From positions 1,367,770 through 1,431,769 of the forward strand of contig JAVLUZ010000768.1 in NCBI GenBank assembly GCA_036768485.1: a DNA stretch of 64,000 bases, given 5' to 3'. The notes beneath the pieces are model-generated. The model saw only the letters and a list, made by a program, of their open reading frames with translations, did not search any database and was not told the DNA's origin. This document shows, piece by piece, positions 32,733 through 42,300 of this stretch (positions within the stretch are counted from its first letter, which is position 1; each line of letters starts with the position of its first letter). The position numbers were made by a program, and so were the translations under genes. The stretch comes from Mermis nigrescens (lineage: Eukaryota > Nematoda > Enoplea > Mermithida > Mermithidae).

Positions 32733-33015
32733 ATCGCCAATGCACTAATAATACGATTATAATTTTTTAATTACACATTTCGATTGTTTACTTAATGTCT
32801 AAACATGATTTGATGAAAAGGGGTACGTTTTGGTACTATTGAAAAAATGACATGAACTTTTTTCACGGAGGTTACAAAGTTACAACGCATCAAGTCTAAC
32901 TTCGTTTGACCGATATCGCCAATTTACTTAATAAACAACCAAATTTTTGGATGATGCAGAGGACCTATATTTATTATTTACAAGAGTTGAGCGATGGTAA
33001 GCTAGCACTTATCTA

Positions 33016-33503
33016 TAGTCTGTTTCACGAATGTTTGTCCATGGAAATCAATTTTTAACGCTCAAGCGAGTAGCTACAAATGTGGTTTAAAGGCAGCCTA
33101 CAGTAATGCTATTTTTTCTATAGTCTGTCCCATTTCAAACGGCCCATTTTCGCTAAAGTCTTGTTACTGTATTAAATTTTCACTGCGAAAACGGCTTCTT
33201 AGTTATGTTCCCAGAGCGAACGGTTGTTTTAAACTCTTCTTATTAATGCTTAACGTGCTTTGCCTAATACGTGGCGCATCTCAGAAATTGCTGCAGTGAC
33301 CTAAACCGTTAAATATTCTGGTGGAGGAATAAGCCGTAAAGCGAAAATGGGCCGTTTGGAACGGACAGACTATAGTACAAGTTCATACACTCGTCAATTG
33401 CTATGAACAATATCATAATTGTTGCTTCAGTTTAAACCGCTTGCAATCTATTTACGCCGCTCAAAAATTGCTATTCATGCACAAGCTTTCCTGAAATAGA
33501 CTA
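33016..33503. mobile_element. TA MITE D4, interrupted by D5
   Basis: The left end is TATAGTCTGTTTCACG and the right end is CCTGAAATAGACTA. Its middle is split by another element of the same terminal type. The interior phrases 'aatgtggtttaaaggcagcc' and 'cagtaatgct' resemble D2. Confidence 0.65.
33121..33372. mobile_element. TA MITE D5 nested inside D4
   Basis: A 252-bp element with inverted ends TAGTCTGTCCCATTTCAAAC / GTTTGGAACGGACAGACTA, then 'ggcccattttcgc' / 'gcgaaaatgggcc', flanked by TA on both sides. Confidence 0.88.
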
Positions 33504-33547
33504 TTGATATTCAGAAGAAATACCTTAAATGGTAAAAAGTAACCCCG

Positions 33548-33763
33548 TTGATGGTATCGCGCTAACGCACTAAGTATCATAGCAGCGACTGCAGATAAGG
33601 GTCGACCGACTCGGGCCGATCGATAGTCACCGATTTCGCTCAAATTTTCACCGAAGGTAGCACTCAGTCGATAATGTAAAAATGTAAAGGAAATTTTTAT
33701 AATATCCCGCGCTTCGTGAGATATAGCACCGTTTATACCTACAGTATGCCCAAAATCCGACAA
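33548..33763 (-). pseudogene. Unidentified frame in the left arm
   Basis: It encodes SDFGHTVGINGAISHEARDI and GENLSEIGDYRSARVGRPLS. The same stretch is open on the plus strand in the right arm with only a few changes. The product is not recognised. Downstream of the duplication boundary the two copies diverge into unrelated sequence, so at least one is truncated. Confidence 0.35.
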
Positions 33764-33831
33764 TTGACTGCTCGAACATTTTTTGAAATATTTTCTGCAA
33801 TACTCAACGTTTTTTCAAAAATTTTTTTTGT

Positions 33832-34074
33832 TTAACGTATAAATAAATAACCTATGCAATAAACATAAAATTTTTCACGTACAATGCGAATATAGGCTAC
33901 AGTATACCAAAAACTACAAATTTTTGATGTGTGACTTTGACGCAGAATATCAGAAGGATCGGACTCGATATTAAATATTTCACGTATTCCATTAAAAAGA
34001 ACTTTTTCTTCGTCTATAAGTGAGCAAACGGGCAAACTTGCCCGGATTTTGGTTAGAGAACTAGTGATTGTCAT
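33832..34074 (-). pseudogene. Second unidentified frame in the left arm
   Basis: 80 codons including SLTKIRASLPVCSLIDEEKV and IREIFNIESDPSDILRQS. The right-arm counterpart (about 38030-38280) has a frameshift/stop after DEESSF. It could be an exon or transposon fragment; no family was recognised. Confidence 0.3.
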
Positions 34075-34170
34075 TCAAATGTATGTCGCTACGTGTTTTG
34101 CGCATCCTAATTATATAAAGAGCATATGTAAGGTAGGATGTATACATACTTGTCTACTTCACTCTCTCCA

Positions 34171-34508
34171 TACGTGGGCGTGGGGGCTTTAGTGGCGTAT
34201 GCACCACACGTGGGCGTGGTGTCAGGGGGTCTGGACCCCCCAGAATGTGGAGGATCCCTGCCATCAAAAATCGATAATTGTCACAAGATGCTGGCAGAAT
34301 TGCTAGTTTTGGCACTTTTTGGGCTTTGGAGTTTGGACCCCAGAATTTTCTTGCTGATATCTGTTATGCACACTCCCGATAACTTGAAATACCCTGCAGA
34401 TACTGAACGACCCCTAGAATCCAATTTTATAGCAACTTTTTTTGATTATTTTTGGCAATTTTACCCAAGTACATCCCCAGAATTTTCTTGCTGCCATACA
34501 TATCTATC
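34171..34508 (+). repeat. Repeat family C inside the left arm (C5)
   Basis: It starts CATACGTGGGCGTGGGGG, with an inner CCACACGTGGGCGTGGTG and 'gaccccccagaatgtggagg'. The matching reverse copy is at 37603-37938, so it was present before the inverted duplication. Confidence 0.7.
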
Positions 34509-34585
34509 TGGTAAGCCGAGAATTTAGCATACTAAAACTGCGATAATATCAAAGCCACAAATTTGATTTTATGGACGAGTACCTA

Positions 34586-34750
34586 AAGTCTGTTTCGCAA
34601 ACCTTCGGTCATGAATTTCAAAACCATCTCCGACAATAAGCTGACTGATTGCGATTATAGCGTTGATATGATATATAATTATCGTAGCCCATATTTTACT
34701 GTCGATGAAAATTCTTAAAATTTATGCACGAAGTTACGTGAAACAGACTA
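34586..34750 (+). mobile_element. MITE family D copy D6, with proven empty site
   Basis: It starts AAGTCTGTTTCGC and ends CGTGAAACAGACTA, 165 bp, flanked by TA. The other arm of the inverted duplication has a single TA at this point (gagtaccTAggta), which proves the TA duplication. Confidence 0.92.
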
Positions 34751-35131
34751 TAGGTAACGCACATGCACAGCATGGGAATTCTAGGGAAACCAAAAAAATT
34801 TTATAATTTGTCTTTATGAGCAAAATCGATCGATAGGTGTCGAAAACATCGTTTTATACGTTGCATTTCGACGATGCGCTTTCTTTGTAGAAGATAAAAA
34901 GTACAAAATTATAAAAACAAAAAAATCAATGAAATTTAATACAAAATAATGAAAAATGACTGTTTGGCTCGAAGCGCCGAAAAATTGTAACTTCTTGGCA
35001 TTAAAGATCGTTAAATTAGCTTTAATCAAAACTTCTTTTACAATTTTTGCGGAAAATCGCGGATTTAAGGGGAAATATTTCTGGACTGGGCGTGGGGGGT
35101 CAGTAGGTCTGGCTCTACCGCCCCTCACCAC

Positions 35132-35391
35132 CATACGTGGGCAGCGAAAAATTCTGGGAGGGGGTGCAAGATTTTTTGAAAGTCAAAAAATGACCTTAAA
35201 AATGGTGGTAGGGCGAGAAAAACACCATTTTTCGACGTTTCTCATCAAGCACTATCCATTGGCATCAAAAAATTGCGAAAAATGAAAAAAAATTTCAAAA
35301 ATTGAATTGTGGGGGGGGGTATTTTGATTTCTGGGGGGTATATTGGTTTCTGGGGGGTGCATACCCCCAAACCTCCCCACGCCCAGGTGTA
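35132..35391 (-). mobile_element. MITE family A copy A5, with empty site in the other arm
   Basis: CATACGTGGGCAGCG to CACGCCCAGGTGTA, 260 bp, with perfect 8-bp duplications ctcaccac (35124-35131 and 35392-35399). The counterpart near 37124 lacks the element. Confidence 0.92.
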
Positions 35392-36142
35392 CTCACCACC
35401 CCCCCATCCCCCGAGAATCTGGCGGACCAGATATTGATAATTGCCAGCTTGACCCCTAGAATTGCAATTTTTGATACTTTTTGGCAATTTTATCCCGTCG
35501 AGACCCCCAGAGTCTTCTTGCCGCCTATTGCATGAACGAAGCCCACACTGGGGGTGTGAAAACCCACCAAAGCCACCATGATCATGTCTGGTTGTAGGTA
35601 TGCAAAATTCTTTAAGACGTTAATCTGTCGGCAGAACAAATGGAAACGATAAAAGTCACTTGTCTTTGACCGATAGTAATATCTTTTCGACTGCTTTCGA
35701 TCAACTGTGAAAGCTGAAAAATATTAACATGAGGTAAGCTACAATAAAATAAATGTGGAACAGAAGTTATACAGGGGTTAGATACATATACTAGCGGATT
35801 CAGGAGAAAAAATTTTTTGTGGGGGGGGCGCAATACGAAAATTTGAAGGCAAATATCTCGAGAACAATTAGGAGATATGCGAAAGCAAAAGGCAGTTTTG
35901 AGCATATCTTAATGAGCTCTATAAGATGGTGAAGAAAATCTTTCAAAATAAAATTTCAAAATTTTTCATTCTATTCAATATTGATATGCAGAAAATATAT
36001 CGTTTAAGTTATCTGCACAACCGATTTCTCAAAATTCAATTCATCAGTAATTCCTTATCTCCTGACTTTTTTACTTTGTGCTTTGCAGAATAAGTTATAT
36101 ATACAATATCTTTGACAAAATCGCTAAAAAAGCAAAAAAATT

Positions 36143-36212
36143 TTAATTCTGGAGGGGGTATTTTGATTTCTGGGGGAGTGCATATCCCCCAGAACCCCCC
36201 ACGCCCACGTGT
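36143..36212 (-). repeat. MITE family A fragment (A6)
   Basis: Only one end remains: 'attctggagggggtattttg' to CACGCCCACGTGTG. Confidence 0.65.
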
Positions 36213-36228
36213 GTGTACGACACTAAAC

Positions 36229-36336
36229 TCACAGATTATGGGTTTAGCATTAATCTGATATATATTTATCGTAATCCGTAGGCTTAATTACGAAAAATTC
36301 TCAAAATTTATGCCAAATTTTATGTGAAACAGACTA
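36229..36336 (+). mobile_element. MITE family D copy D7 (truncated left)
   Basis: 'atctgatatatatttatcg' to TATGTGAAACAGACTATA, matching the right two thirds of D6. It truncates the 2A-containing frame just to its right. Confidence 0.7.
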
Positions 36337-36571
36337 TAGTAAGTAAATATATACTTCCTGAATGAATCGAGAATTCGGATAGCAAAATGATATTTCCTGT
36401 CTTACTGGGACCGGGTTCACTTGTATCTTGACGGGGTCCGGGATTTCGCTCAACATCGCCGCAAAGGAATAAATGTAGACGATAAAAAAACAAATAAACG
36501 AACTGCGTTCTACATGGGTACGACGCAGCTGTCAGTGTAATTAAAATATTTTCTTGGATGCTTGGTTGCAA
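36320..36571 (-). pseudogene. 5' fragment of a non-LTR retrotransposon with a 2A-like motif
   Basis: An 83-codon minus-strand frame contains a hydrophobic run (QFVYLFFYRLHLFLCG) directly followed by DVERNPGP at 36434-36457. D-(V/I)-E-x-N-P-G-P after a hydrophobic, Cys-Gly-ending run is the 2A ribosome-skipping signature. Such motifs are known at the N-termini of CR1/L2/Rex1-type non-LTR retrotransposons, just before the AP-endonuclease domain. Here only the leader and a short downstream stretch remain, and the frame ends at MITE D7. No endonuclease or RT was found in the flanks. It lies between the arms of the inverted duplication. Confidence 0.65.
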
Positions 36572-37054
36572 AATGATTCAATCGACTATTAGATTCAGCG
36601 TGCATCGAAAGGCAAAATAGGCTGCGACGGCTAGGTGAACGTGAGTATTTAAAAACAGCATCGTTCGCTTGCCTGAAAGCATTTGAAATTAATTCAGCAA
36701 AATTTGTATTAACGTAACAAACTGTTAAAAGATGTGTCCTTACAGTAAAATTGAACCTTTTAGAATGGAAAAATCATTTCAGTTAAAAATATTACGATCT
36801 TGTAATCCTACGACTATTTTATGCAGAAGACTTCATGCATTATACCGCACGAATTGACCAAAATATTGGCTCCTGAGATAAAGCAAGTCTGGTACGTACC
36901 TACGTTTGTACGCCTTGCGAACGAGTTAGCTAACTGCTCCATACTACGCCGCTTATGTGCTATTCGAGTTCAGTCAGAAAAAGTATTTTCAAAAAAATAA
37001 AGGATTGTAGAAATTTTTTTAGTCTTGTCCGTACCTATTTATCGGCGTTGATGT

Positions 37055-38524
37055 GGCCTGAAAAGTATCAAAAATAGCAATTCTAGGGGTCAAGCGGTAA
37101 TTACCGATTTCTGGTTGGGGTCCGCCAGATTCTCGGGGAGGGCGGTTCAGCTAGACTCCCTGACTCCCCTACGCCCACTCCAGAAATATTTCCCCCTTAA
37201 ATTCTCAATTTTCCGCAAAAATTGTAAAATAAGTTTTGATTTAAGCTAATTTAACGATATTTAATGCCAAAAGTTGCAATTTTTCGACGCTTCGAGCCAA
37301 ACAGTCATTTTTCATTATTTTGTATTAAATTTCATTGATTTTTTTGTTTTTTAAAATTTTTTACTTGTTATCTTCTTCAAAGAAAGCGCATCGTCGAAAT
37401 GCTACGTATAAAACGATGTTTTCGACACCTATTGATCGATTTTGCTCATAAAGACAAATTAGAAAAATTTTTTGGTTTCCCCAGAATTCCCATGCTGTGC
37501 ATGTGCGATACCTAGGTACTCGTCCTTAAAATCAAATTTGTGGCTTTGATATTATCGCAGTTGTAGTATGCTAAATTCTCGGCTTACCAGATAGATGTAC
37601 ATATGTAGGCAGCAAGAAAATTCTGGGATGTACTTGGGTAAAATTGCCAAAAATAATCAAAAAAGTTGCTATAAAATTGGATTCTAGGGGTCGTTCAGTA
37701 ACTGCAGGGTATTTCAAGTTATCGGGAGTGTGCATAACAGACATCAGCAAGAAAATTCTGGGGTCGGTTGGGCCAAACTCCAAAGCCCAAAAAAGTGCCA
37801 AAACTAGCAATTCTGCCAGCTTCTTGTGACAATTATCGATTTTTGATGGCAGGGATCCGCCACATTCTGGGAGGTCCAGACCCCCTGACACCACGCCCAC
37901 GTGTGGTGCATACGCCCTAAACCCCCACGCCCACGTATGGAGAGAGTGAAGTAGACAAGTATGTATACATCCTACCTACATATGCTCTTTATATAATTAG
38001 GATGCGCAAAACACGTAGCGACATACCTTTGAATGACAATCTCTAGTTCTCTAACCAAAATCCGGGCAAGTTTGCCCGTTTGCTCACTTATAGACGAAGA
38101 AAGTTCTTTCTAATGGTATACGTGAAATATTTAATATCGAGTCCGATCCTTCCGATATTCTGCGTCAAAGTCACACATCAAAAATTTGTAGTTTTTGGCA
38201 TACTGTAGCCTATATTCGCAACGTACGTACAAAATTTTACGTTTATTGCATAGGTTATTTATTTATACGTTAAACAAAAAAATTTTTGAAAAAATGTTGT
38301 GTATTGCAGAAGATATTTTAAAAAATGTTCGAGCAGTCAATTGTCGGATTTTGGGCATACTGTAGGTATAAACGGTGCTATATCTCACGAAGCGCGCGAT
38401 ATTATAAAAATTCCCTTTACATTTTTTCATTATCAACTGAGTGCTACCTTCGGTGAAAATTTGAGCGAAATCGGTGACTATCGATCGGCCCGAGTCGGTC
38501 GACCCTTATCTGCAGTCGCTGATA
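37055..38524. repeat. Right arm of the large inverted duplication
   Basis: Inverted copy of 33584-35495 with scattered substitutions. It keeps the empty target sites for the two MITEs: 'gcgatacctaggtactcg' near 37510 for D6, and the uninterrupted 'ccgccagattctcggggagg' near 37124 for A5. Confidence 0.9.
37603..37938 (-). repeat. Repeat family C inside the right arm (C6)
   Basis: Inverted counterpart of 34171-34508, ending ACGCCCACGTATGG. Confidence 0.7.
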
Positions 38525-38525
38525 T
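38299..38525 (+). pseudogene. Right-arm counterpart of the 33548-33763 frame
   Basis: SDFGHTVGINGAISHEARDI and GENLSEIGDYRSARVGRPLS again. Similarity to the left arm stops at about 38524. The frame runs on to 38712 through unrelated sequence. Confidence 0.35.
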
Positions 38526-38540
38526 GGTTCTAAAATCTAT

Positions 38541-39190
38541 TCCGAATGGCTTAAGCAAGCAAACTCGTAAAATAAGTTATAATAGAACGCAATGTTTAAA
38601 TTTTCGCTTTTTAACAAGTACGCATAATCCAGTTTACACACGATTTATTTCATTCGTGTTTACGTCTCGTGCTGTTCGGTCGTGTGTGCATATTTTGTCC
38701 GACTACTGTTAAAATACGCTTCAGCGCGTAGATTACTTTGCCGTTTCGAGTTTTGTCAGCATGCCTAAGAAGTGTCATAGGCACGGAAACAGGTTAGAGC
38801 AGGAATGCACGGAACAAAGTAATAAAGGATGTTCGAGATTACACGCAGATCCGGCGTGCGCCGGAGTAGATTCCGCAAATGAATACGCGAACTTTAATCA
38901 TTGTAGACGGTCGGCTCATGAGTACGCCAATGGCGGAGGACGTCCTAGTCGTCAGAACGGCGCCGTTCCGCATAATCGGACCGCATCGTGCCCGCGGCAT
39001 ACCAAGCGGAATCGACCTCACAGCCGACATGGGAGGCCCTTGTTTTCGACCGCTTGCAAAACTTGTGGCCAATTCAGCGACTATTTTATCGGACGCATAA
39101 AGATGGACATGATTCGCCATTGCTGTCGCCCATCCCGTCGCGCGGCTGGTGGCGGAATAACCGGCGGTCGACATAATCGACGTCGGTTCG
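38541..39190 (+). promoter_or_regulatory. CpG-rich segment, possible promoter/5' UTR of the 39191 gene
   Basis: From about 38760 the sequence changes to GC-rich with many CG dinucleotides, unlike its surroundings, and stays so to the ATG at 39191. All three plus frames are partly open here (146 codons from 38761, 73 from 38879, 62 from 38988) because of composition, and none has a recognisable domain. A transcribed 5' leader or promoter island is the simplest reading. A protein-coding alternative cannot be excluded. Confidence 0.4.
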
Positions 39191-39322
39191 ATGGAAAATA
39201 AATCGCGGAAAACGGATGCTCCTTTGCCAATCGATGAGCCTATCCCAAGACACAGTGATCAGTCGGATCGCGAACCGGTTGCCCGGCCTTCTGCAAGATC
39301 GAAAAAGTCTAGAATAGCTCAG
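39191..39322 (+). CDS. Unrecognised gene, exon 1
   Basis: 44 codons from ATG to CAG|GTAACG, right after the CpG-rich block. Acidic/Pro start and basic end. Confidence 0.5.
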
Positions 39323-42300
39323 GTAACGAAATCAAAATTGCATTTGGTATCGATTTTTAGGAGTAATTTTAAAACATGTCCCAACTAAAATTCTCAAAAA
39401 TATTTCAAACAAATCCTAAAAAATTTGGAGTTTTTGAAGAATATGGTGTGAACCGATTTTGCGCCATTCCGGCAGAACTGCCATACAATTGCGCAAAAAC
39501 GATACTCTGTGTCACTAAAAGACGCGGAAAAAATAATAAACCAAATCCATACAAAACTCACAGAGTTACTGCACTTCAAACATCATACTTCGACATTTTC
39601 ACCATTTTAACCACTTTAAGGAATTTTAGCAGTTTTATCAAAGGTTTCCAATTTTTACTAATTAATATTGTCCTGCCATTTTCAAGGGTCGCAGATTACA
39701 AAAAATTAAGTTATACTGCGTGGAAACCAAGATTAAAGAAAATTTTTTTGTAATTTTTTGCCCAAATTTTCAAGAATTTTTTAATTTCACTATTTTTAGC
39801 ATTGTTTACATCCAGTTAAAGATTTCTACTTAAATACGATTCAAACAGCATTTTTGGATTATCTCAAAGTTCCAACCATCTGAAGATTCAAACAGTAGAA
39901 TGCAGAATAACATGTACCCAACTTAGGTCGACCTAAGCATCTATACATTAACCTGAGCATCTATACATCGACCTAAGCATCTATACGTTGACCTAAGCAT
40001 CTATACCTCGACCTAAGCGGGAGCTGACCTCGACCTAAGCAGCCGAAAACACCTTCTCAGATAAACTAAGCCTAAGCCTAAGCGTCATTTAAGCAGAAAC
40101 TTGAATTTGTCACATTATCTAGACAGAAAGAACATGCAAAAAATTGTTTTTTCAAATTTAAAAATTTTTAGACAAAATTTATTTTCCATAAAATAAAAGT
40201 TATTTTTTCGTAATCAGCGACCTTGACAATGTCAGATACATATGTTTTCAGCCCAAATTCGGAACATTTTTGGTAAACTGTAAAATACCTCACTTTAATC
40301 CTGAGTAACTCTATCTTCACCAATATTGGTCTGTTTTTCATAAAATTTTTTCCGCACATTCTTTATGCATGTCCTCCTCATTTCAATCAATATCGTTGCT
40401 TTCCACGTACATCTGCAAGTTTTCCGTTCACACCATTTAGTAAAGTAGCCAAAAATTTTAAATACATAGGTAACCTTAAAATAAAGCGCAGAAAAATTTT
40501 TGAAAACCAACAATTACTTCTCGTTACATTCAGGGTTTGCATGAAAATATCCCACTTGAGTAAGTTAAGAATATGGTACTTTCAGGATATTATGAAATGA
40601 ACTTCAGAAGAGCGGATTTTTTCGCTCAGTACTTAGAACATGTTAGAAGAAAGCGCGGAAAAAAATATTCAACCGTCTATGATCAATATTACAAAAGCTA
40701 TGGGTTTCGTTAATTAGCCTCCTATCGACCTACGCAAGCATCTACTCGACCTAAGTATTTGAAGATTCAAACAGCTGAGTGCAGAATCACATGTAGATAC
40801 CCAATTTACGTCGATATAAGCATCTATACATCGACCTAAGCATCTATACATCTACCTAAGCATCTATACATCGACCTAAGCATCTATACATCGACCTAAG
40901 CATCTATACATCGACCTAAGCATCTATACATTGACCTGAGCGGGAGCGACCTCGACCTAAGCAGCTTAAAACACCTTTTCAGATATACTAAGCCTAAGCC
41001 TAAGTATATTAGAAGCAAAAACTTGGATTTTCCTATATCTTATCAAGTAAAACCGAAAAACATGCAAAAAATGAAAATTTTTTAAAATTTTTTTAAAAAA
41101 TTATAAACAGCTTTCCGCGCCTTTTTTCCTGTTTTCTCCTTCGTTGCTATGCTTCCTTCCACAATTTCAGCCTATATTATTTATTTCTGACAAATGTGTA
41201 AGTCCTTGGATCAGCCGTTCAATCGTCCCACCCAACACTCAAATCGACAGTTGCCTGCAACTTTGCAAGTATGGCTCCGATTTTCACCAAATTTTTTTCC
41301 GCGCTTCAATTTATCATGTTCTACCAGTTTGGCAGAAAATTTTTGGCATTCCGTATTCGTTTGCTCCTTTCCTAAAAGTACCATATTCTTAACTTTAGCC
41401 ATATCCCACTTTTGACACATTAGCAGAAATAGACGATAAAGAACCTAGGGAAGTTTTCCGACTAAAAATTCAGTTTTTGAGCTTTTTTGACACGCTGAGC
41501 ACGAATATGTAAATAATTTTGCGAAAAAATATTCTTCTAGCTGTTTGTCGACCTAAGCAGAAGTATATGCCGACCTAAGTGGGAGTATGTCGACCTAAGC
41601 GGGAGTATGTCGACCTAAGCGGGAGTATATCCAACTAAGCATGTTTAAAGCTTACAACATCTAAACTAAGCCGAAGTCTAGGAATTATGGGTAAAACCAG
41701 CGATGTAAGATTTAGAGTAAAAACTGCGTATACGTCAGCATTAAAAAATGCAACGTTTGAAGTCATGTAGCTCCTTTAATACTGGGTCTGTTTCGATCAA
41801 ATGTCTTTTCTGCACTTGATGGAGCTCTACAATTGAAAAGCAGTTTAAATTGAATTCGAATCGAAATGCGAATTTTTCGTTTGGACCATATTCTGAAGTT
41901 TAGCCTTTTGTCGACTTAAGCGCGAGTCTGTCGACCTCAAGCGGAAAGTATGTCGACCATACATAGTAGCGGCTTGAAATTTTGGTTAGGGTTATCCGGC
42001 CATTTTTAGGGGAGGGTAAATGACCTCCAATTTTAGTCAAAAGCGGTCAAAAAACCTCAAAAATGGTTATTTGGCTTCTGAGGGATGAGGGTACGACTGT
42101 CCTTGGGTGGGGTTTCTTCATCTCCATTGTTACTTGTATATAGATATCGACTTAAGCGAGAGTGTGTCGACCTAAGCGCGAGTATGTCGATCTACGCATG
42201 TTTAAGGCTTTATGACATCCAAACTGAGCCTAAATCTAAGAATCATGGGAAAAGACTAAGAAATAAGAGTTAGAATAAAAGCTGCCTATCATTGAAAACT

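Larger units (their letters stand above)
33584..35495. repeat. Left arm of a large inverted duplication
   Basis: The reverse complement of this arm matches 37055-38524 throughout: 'cgactgcagataagggtcga', the block with 'agcaaacgggcaaacttgcc', and 'gaagcgccgaaaaattg'. This arm is longer because it carries MITE D6 (34586-34750) and MITE A5 (35132-35391), both absent from the other arm. The arms share frames such as GENLSEIGDYRSARVGRPLS. Confidence 0.9.

Noticed and set aside
38761..39201. 146-codon plus-strand frame rich in Arg/His
   Set aside because: Two other frames are equally open in this CpG-rich block; no domain. Treated as a 5' leader.
39376..39753. 125-codon plus-strand frame
   Set aside because: AT-driven composition, no domain, and it lies after a good splice donor in the minisatellite-bearing intron.
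39921..42200. CRISPR array
   Set aside because: Units are contiguous tandem repeats without unique spacers, in eukaryotic DNA.
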